From the NCBI GenBank assembly GCA_002451065.1, contig DKBC01000001.1:1-9836 (forward strand): a stretch of DNA of 9,836 nt, given 5' to 3'. Shown one piece after another: positions 6,215 through 9,836 of the stretch. The first letter of the stretch is position 1; every line of letters starts with the position of its first letter. Origin of the DNA: Betaproteobacteria bacterium UBA6910 (GTDB lineage: Bacteria > Pseudomonadota > Gammaproteobacteria > Burkholderiales > UBA6910). The notes beneath the pieces are model-generated. The model had not been told where the DNA came from, ran no database searches, and worked only from the letters and a program-made list of their open reading frames with translations. The position numbers and the translations under genes were made by a program.

Positions 6215-8331
6215 GATACGCGCTGATAGTCTCCGCGGGGCTTGGCGCCGTGCTCCTGTTCCTGCTGTCGACGGCGAGCGGAGACACGGAGTTCCTGACG
6301 AAGAATTACCCGCTGCTGCTCGCCCTCAATCTGGCGCTGACCCTGGTCCTGGCGTGGATCGTGGGTTATCAGCTGTGGACCCTGGCGCGCAAACTGCGGG
6401 CCGGAGTCTTCGGCTCCCGCCTCACGCTGCGCTTCGTGCTGCTGTTTTCGCTGATGGCCGTCGGCCCCGGCCTGCTGGTGTATGCGGTCTCGGTCCAGTT
6501 CATCGCCAAGAGCATCGAGTCCTGGTTCGACATTCGCGTCGATTCCGCGCTTGAAAGCGGGCTGAGCCTGGGCCGCACCGTGCTCGACAGCATGGTCAAG
6601 GACGTCACGGCCAAGGCCGACGCCATGGCCGTGGTTCTCGCGGAGGTGGCGCCGGGAGCGGAGCGCGCCACCCTGCTGCGTCTGCGGGAGCAGGTTGCCG
6701 TGGCCGACGCCGCTCTGTTCAACGGTGCCGGCGCGGTCATCGCGGTGGCCAGCGCCAAGCCCGGCGATCTGCTTCCAGCGCTGCCGGACCAGGGCATCCT
6801 GCGCCGGGTCAGGATGCAGGAGAAGTATGGCGCCATCGACACGCTGCCCGAGCGGGGCTTGTTCGTGCGGGTGGTGGTGCCCGTCAACATCCTGACCCTG
6901 ACCGAGGACATCCGATTCCTGCAACTGCTCGAGCCGGTGCCCGAGCAGCTTGCCAGCGATGCGGAATCGGTGCAGGAGATCTACCGCGACTACCAGGAGA
7001 TCCTGCTCTCGCGCAAGGGCCTGAAGCGCCTGTTCGCGGTCACCCTGACGCTGTCGCTGATCATGGCGCTGTTCGCGGCCTTCGGTCTGGCGTTCGTGTT
7101 TTCTGACCGTTTGGGAACGCCGCTGGCCAATCTCGCGGAAGGCACCCGCGCCGTGGCCCAGGGAGATTTCAGCCAGCGGCATCCGGTGCGCAGCACGGAT
7201 GAGTTGGGCGTGCTCACGGAATCGTTCAACGCCATGACTCGCCAGCTGGCGGACGCCCGCGCCGCCGCCGATCGCGGTCGCGGGGTGGTGGAGGCCGCCC
7301 GGGCGTACCTGGAGAGCATTCTGGCAAGCCTGTCCTCGGGAGTGCTGTCGTTTGACGATGACTTCCGGCTTGCTTCCGCCAATCCCGCGGCGGCGGAAAT
7401 TCTGGGGCGGGACCTGGAACCGGTCAGGCAAGTGGAGCTTTCTCGGTGGGGTTCCCACGATCCGGCGCTAGGCGACTTCGCGGACCAGACGCTACAGGCG
7501 CTCGCGAGCACGGCGGTGGAGTGGGAGCACCAGATCGAGCGCAAGCGGGAGGAATCGCCGCAAGTCCTGCTGGCCCGCGGCACCCGCCTGCCGGAGGTTA
7601 CCGGAGGAGGTTTCGTGGTGGTTTTTGACGACATTACCGGGCTGCTGGAAGCGCAACGCGCGGCAGCCTGGGGCGAAGTCGCGCGGCGTATGGCCCACGA
7701 GGTCAAAAACCCGCTGACGCCCATCAGGCTCTCGGCCGAGCGTCTGCGGCACAAGCTGGCCAGCAAGGTAGACCCCCGGGATGCCGAGATGCTCGAGCGC
7801 TCGACCCAGACCATCATCAGTCAGGTGGACGCGATGAAGGGCATGGTCGATGCCTTCAGCCAATACGCCCGAACGCCGGAGGCCCAGTTGCGGCCCTTGG
7901 ACGTCAATGCGGTGGTGCGCGAGGTATTGAGCCTCTACGAGGGGCACGGCGTTGAAATTCGGCAGAGACTCGGGGAAAGGCTTCCGATGGTGCTGGGAGA
8001 CCACGACCAGCTGCGCCAGGTGATCCATAACCTGGTGCAGAATGCCGAAGATGCCGTGGAGAGGGAGCCAGGTCCCGTCATCACGGTCAGCACCGGCGCG
8101 ATTGACGGCCGGGTTCGGCTCGGAGTAGCCGACAATGGAGAGGGGTTTCCGGAACATATCCTGGCACGGGCGTTCGAGCCCTATGTCACCACCAAACCCA
8201 GGGGAACCGGGCTCGGACTCGCGATCGTGCGCAAGATCGTCGAGGAACATCACGGCATGATCCAGATTGAAAAAGCGGAGCCGCGGGGTACCCGCGTGAG
8301 CGTCACGCTCCCGGCGGCGGAGAAAGTGTGA
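6211..8331 (+). CDS. ntrY: Membrane sensor histidine kinase NtrY
   Basis: Sensor kinase of an NtrYX-type two-component system; the family is linked to nitrogen metabolism and to redox or envelope responses. The 706-residue protein has transmembrane segments at about 4-20, 33-55 and 74-95. An extracytoplasmic region of roughly 175 residues follows, then a fourth segment at about 274-297. HAMP covers about 298-350 and PAS about 366-475. The kinase has an H-box with phosphoacceptor H496 (MAHEVKNPLTPIRLSAERL), an N-box QNAED with N611, a G1 box DNGEGFP from D641 and a G2 box GTGLGL from G665. All catalytic motifs look intact. The ATG at 6211 overlaps the DUF4390 stop and begins the first membrane segment; an upstream in-frame ATG at 6169 would overlap DUF4390 by 46 bp. 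The ligand is not evident from sequence. Confidence 0.93.
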   Translation: MRYALIVSAGLGAVLLFLLSTASGDTEFLTKNYPLLLALNLALTLVLAWIVGYQLWTLARKLRAGVFGSRLTLRFVLLFSLMAVGPGLLVYAVSVQFIAKSIESWFDIRVDSALESGLSLGRTVLDSMVKDVTAKADAMAVVLAEVAPGAERATLLRLREQVAVADAALFNGAGAVIAVASAKPGDLLPALPDQGILRRVRMQEKYGAIDTLPERGLFVRVVVPVNILTLTEDIRFLQLLEPVPEQLASDAESVQEIYRDYQEILLSRKGLKRLFAVTLTLSLIMALFAAFGLAFVFSDRLGTPLANLAEGTRAVAQGDFSQRHPVRSTDELGVLTESFNAMTRQLADARAAADRGRGVVEAARAYLESILASLSSGVLSFDDDFRLASANPAAAEILGRDLEPVRQVELSRWGSHDPALGDFADQTLQALASTAVEWEHQIERKREESPQVLLARGTRLPEVTGGGFVVVFDDITGLLEAQRAAAWGEVARRMAHEVKNPLTPIRLSAERLRHKLASKVDPRDAEMLERSTQTIISQVDAMKGMVDAFSQYARTPEAQLRPLDVNAVVREVLSLYEGHGVEIRQRLGERLPMVLGDHDQLRQVIHNLVQNAEDAVEREPGPVITVSTGAIDGRVRLGVADNGEGFPEHILARAFEPYVTTKPRGTGLGLAIVRKIVEEHHGMIQIEKAEPRGTRVSVTLPAAEKV

Positions 8332-8332
8332 A

Positions 8333-9604
8333 ATGAGTGCAAATGAGATACTGATCGTCGACGACGAGGTGGGCATCCGGGAACTGCTCTCGGAAATCCT
8401 GATTGACGAAGGCTACCGCGTGCGGCTGGCGGAGAACGCCGAGGAGGCGCGGCGCCAGCGCTCGCGGGAGCGCCCGGACCTGGTGCTGCTGGATATATGG
8501 ATGCCTGACACCGACGGCATCACCCTGCTCAAGGAGTGGGCGCGGGCGGGACAGCTCACCATGCCGGTGGTCATGATGTCGGGACATGGCACCATCGACA
8601 CGGCAGTCGAGGCGACCCGCATCGGCGCGTTCGACTTCCTGGAAAAGCCCATCGCCATGCAGAAGCTGCTGGCCACCGTGGTTCGCGCCCTGGCCCGGGG
8701 CAAGCCCGAGCCAGTGACCACGCTGTCCCTGGCGAGCCTCGGCAAGTCCGCGGTGATTGCGGATCTCCGCCGCCGCTTGGAGCAAGTGGCGAACTTGCGG
8801 GCACCGCTGCTGCTCACGGGGGAACCCGGGTCCGGCGCCGAGATTTGCGCCCGCTTCCTGCACCGGCCCCACACGCCGTGGGTCGAGCCGGAGGGCACGT
8901 CCCACCTGGCGGAAGCGCCCCTTGATCTGCTGGAGCAGGCGCGGGACGGCATGCTGTTTCTGAGGGAAGTGGGCGAGCTGAGCCGGCTGGAGCAGAAGGG
9001 CCTGCTGCTCCTGATCGGCAAGCTCGAGAAATACAACGCGCGCCTGACCTGCGCCAGTTGCCGGCTGCTGGCCCGGATGGTGGCCGACGGCACTTACGAT
9101 CCCCGTCTGTTCGAAGCGCTGGCGAGCCTGACCATCGGCATTCCGTCCCTGCGCGAGCACCGCGAGGACGTGCCCGATCTTGCCGTGCAGATGCTCACGG
9201 CCAAGGTGGAGTCCGGGGAGGTGCCCCTGAGACAATGGACCACGGGGGCCCTGAACGCTCTTCGCAATTACGACTGGCCTGGGAATCTGGCGCAGCTGAA
9301 TGCAGTCGTCAGCAGCGTCGCTCTTACCGTGGGTTCCCAGGAGATCGAGGTCGATGACGTGAACCGCGTCCTGCGGGAGCAGGGAGGAGCCTCGGTTCCC
9401 GGCCTTCCGATCCCCCTGGATGCACCGCTGCGGGAGGCCCGGGACCGCTTCGAACAGCTCTACCTCGAGTATCACATGCGTCAGGAGGACGGCAACATGA
9501 GCCGGGTGGCGGAAAAGGTGGGACTGGAGCGCACGCACCTGTACCGCAAGCTCAAGCAGCTGGGCATTCGCTTCGGCCGCCGGGCCCACGAGGAAGCGGA
9601 GTAG
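8333..9604 (+). CDS. ntrX: NtrX-type response regulator with degenerate AAA+ domain
   Basis: Partner regulator of NtrY, 423 residues. The receiver (1-120) is intact: acidic pocket D10/D11, phosphoacceptor D54 in LLDIWMPDTDG, S83 and K105. The C-terminal Fis-type helix-turn-helix is at about 385-412 (NMSRVAEKVGLERTHLYRKL). The central sigma54-activator-like AAA+ domain (about 135-345) is recognisable but non-catalytic. Walker A reads GEPGSGAE, with A169 in place of lysine. Walker B reads GMLFLREV, with R211 in place of aspartate. The arginine-finger positions are D256 and A262. Sensor II has A320 in WPGNLAQL. The GAFTGA loop is absent, with about 20 residues missing between Walker A and B. It should bind DNA after phosphorylation but not drive sigma54 open complexes. 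A good GGAG lies 10 nt before the ATG, which follows the ntrY stop by 1 bp. Confidence 0.92.
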   Translation: MSANEILIVDDEVGIRELLSEILIDEGYRVRLAENAEEARRQRSRERPDLVLLDIWMPDTDGITLLKEWARAGQLTMPVVMMSGHGTIDTAVEATRIGAFDFLEKPIAMQKLLATVVRALARGKPEPVTTLSLASLGKSAVIADLRRRLEQVANLRAPLLLTGEPGSGAEICARFLHRPHTPWVEPEGTSHLAEAPLDLLEQARDGMLFLREVGELSRLEQKGLLLLIGKLEKYNARLTCASCRLLARMVADGTYDPRLFEALASLTIGIPSLREHREDVPDLAVQMLTAKVESGEVPLRQWTTGALNALRNYDWPGNLAQLNAVVSSVALTVGSQEIEVDDVNRVLREQGGASVPGLPIPLDAPLREARDRFEQLYLEYHMRQEDGNMSRVAEKVGLERTHLYRKLKQLGIRFGRRAHEEAE

Positions 9605-9619
9605 GCCGCGATAATGATT

Positions 9620-9672
9620 ACCATAAGAACATTCGATTGTCCGGGCGTTGCCCTGCTATGGATAATTATGGT
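9620..9672. repeat. Short inverted repeat around the tkt promoter candidate
   Basis: ACCATAA (9620-9626) and its exact reverse complement TTATGGT (9666-9672) lie 39 bp apart and flank the predicted -35 and -10 boxes of tkt. The second arm touches the last base of the -10 box. It may be a split operator, or chance in an AT-rich patch. Confidence 0.3.
9637..9666 (+). promoter_or_regulatory. Sigma70-like promoter for tkt
   Basis: TTGTCC (9637-9642, 4 of 6 to TTGACA) is followed after 18 bp by GATAAT (9661-9666, 5 of 6 to TATAAT). Transcription would begin near 9673, about 39 nt before the tkt ATG. No convincing intrinsic terminator for the upstream operon is seen between 9605 and 9636, so readthrough from ntrX is also possible. 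Confidence 0.5.
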
Positions 9673-9674
9673 CC

Positions 9675-9690
9675 TCAGGTTACTGCCTGA
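9675..9690 (+). other. Possible hairpin at the 5' end of the tkt mRNA
   Basis: TCAGG (9675-9679) can pair with CCTGA (9686-9690) around a 6-nt loop. It would lie at the extreme 5' end of the transcript from the predicted promoter and 9 nt before the ribosome-binding site. It has no T-run, so it is not a terminator. Five base pairs is modest support. Confidence 0.3.
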
Positions 9691-9699
9691 AGTCACAAA

Positions 9700-9706
9700 G
9701 GGGAGG
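9700..9706 (+). promoter_or_regulatory. Ribosome-binding site of tkt
   Basis: GGGGAGG ends 5 nt before the ATG at 9712. It is the strongest Shine-Dalgarno sequence in the window, unlike the weak or absent sites at def, fmt and dprA. It fixes the tkt start and suggests high expression. Confidence 0.8.
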
Positions 9707-9711
9707 ATTTG

Positions 9712-9836
9712 ATGGGAACTTTCAAGGACTTCCAGCCACCCATCTTCAAGAATCTGACGAGCGCCATCCGTGCGCTCGCCATGGACGCGGTGCAGAAAGC
9801 GAATTCCGGACATCCCGGCATGCCCATGGGCATGGC
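9712..9836 (+). CDS. tkt: Transketolase, N-terminal part (3' end outside window)
   Basis: Thiamine-diphosphate enzyme that moves two-carbon units between sugar phosphates in the pentose phosphate pathway, and in the Calvin cycle in autotrophs. The 41 visible residues include [22 protein letters not shown] followed by MPMGMA. This is the highly conserved transketolase opening, with the histidine of SGHPG lying near the cofactor and substrate site. The start is fixed by a strong ribosome-binding site. The gene is separated from ntrX by 107 bp and has its own promoter candidate, so it is probably a separate transcription unit. Whether it serves the pentose phosphate pathway or carbon fixation cannot be told from this fragment. 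Confidence 0.92.
   Translation, partial: MGTFKDFQPPIFKNLTSAIRALAMDAVQKANSGHPGMPMGM

Noticed and set aside
6142..7458. 438-codon open frame antisense to ntrY
   Set aside because: It mirrors ntrY in a GC-rich genome, has low-complexity Q/R/H-rich composition and no recognisable motif. The sense frame has full kinase motifs.
8303..9589. 428-codon open frame antisense to ntrX
   Set aside because: Same pattern: a biased Q/H/R-rich translation opposite a well-supported regulator gene.
9643..9653. GGGC-GTT-GCCC hairpin after ntrX as a terminator
   Set aside because: It has only 4 bp and a 3-nt loop, no T-run follows, and it lies inside the promoter spacer.

Overview
The window is a GC-rich stretch of bacterial chromosome. 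It carries housekeeping genes in an order I associate with Betaproteobacteria: topB, dprA and a LysM protein on the minus strand, divergent from def-fmt-rsmB-DUF4390-ntrY-ntrX on the plus strand, followed by tkt. No mobile element, CRISPR array, tRNA or rRNA gene was seen. The class assignment rests on remembered gene order and on protein motifs, not on a search. Genus cannot be fixed.

Left arm, minus strand (1-2782): an exported LysM-domain protein is followed by a strong hairpin with a T-rich tail, then dprA (DNA processing and natural transformation), then topB (DNA topoisomerase III, cut by the window edge). A well-formed sigma70-like promoter sits between dprA and topB. The AT-rich 117-bp gap at 2783-2899 separates the two divergent arms and probably carries promoters for both.

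Right arm, plus strand (2900-9604): six genes lie nearly end to end with gaps of at most 10 bp or short overlaps, so they are probably one operon. Peptide deformylase and methionyl-tRNA formyltransferase remove and add the formyl group of initiator methionine. RsmB methylates 16S rRNA. A small exported DUF4390 protein leads into the membrane sensor kinase NtrY and its response regulator NtrX. After a 107-bp gap with a plausible promoter, an inverted repeat and a 5'-UTR hairpin, the transketolase gene begins and runs off the window.

The most notable feature is the NtrX-type regulator. Its receiver domain and C-terminal Fis-type helix-turn-helix look intact. Its central AAA+ domain has lost the Walker A lysine, the Walker B aspartate, both arginine-finger positions, the sensor II arginine and the whole GAFTGA sigma54-contact loop. 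It should therefore be a pseudo-ATPase that cannot work as a classical sigma54 activator, although it is an intact open reading frame next to an apparently functional kinase. Other points of interest are the terminator-like hairpin just before dprA, the C9 tract in rsmB and the possible operator and leader structure before tkt.
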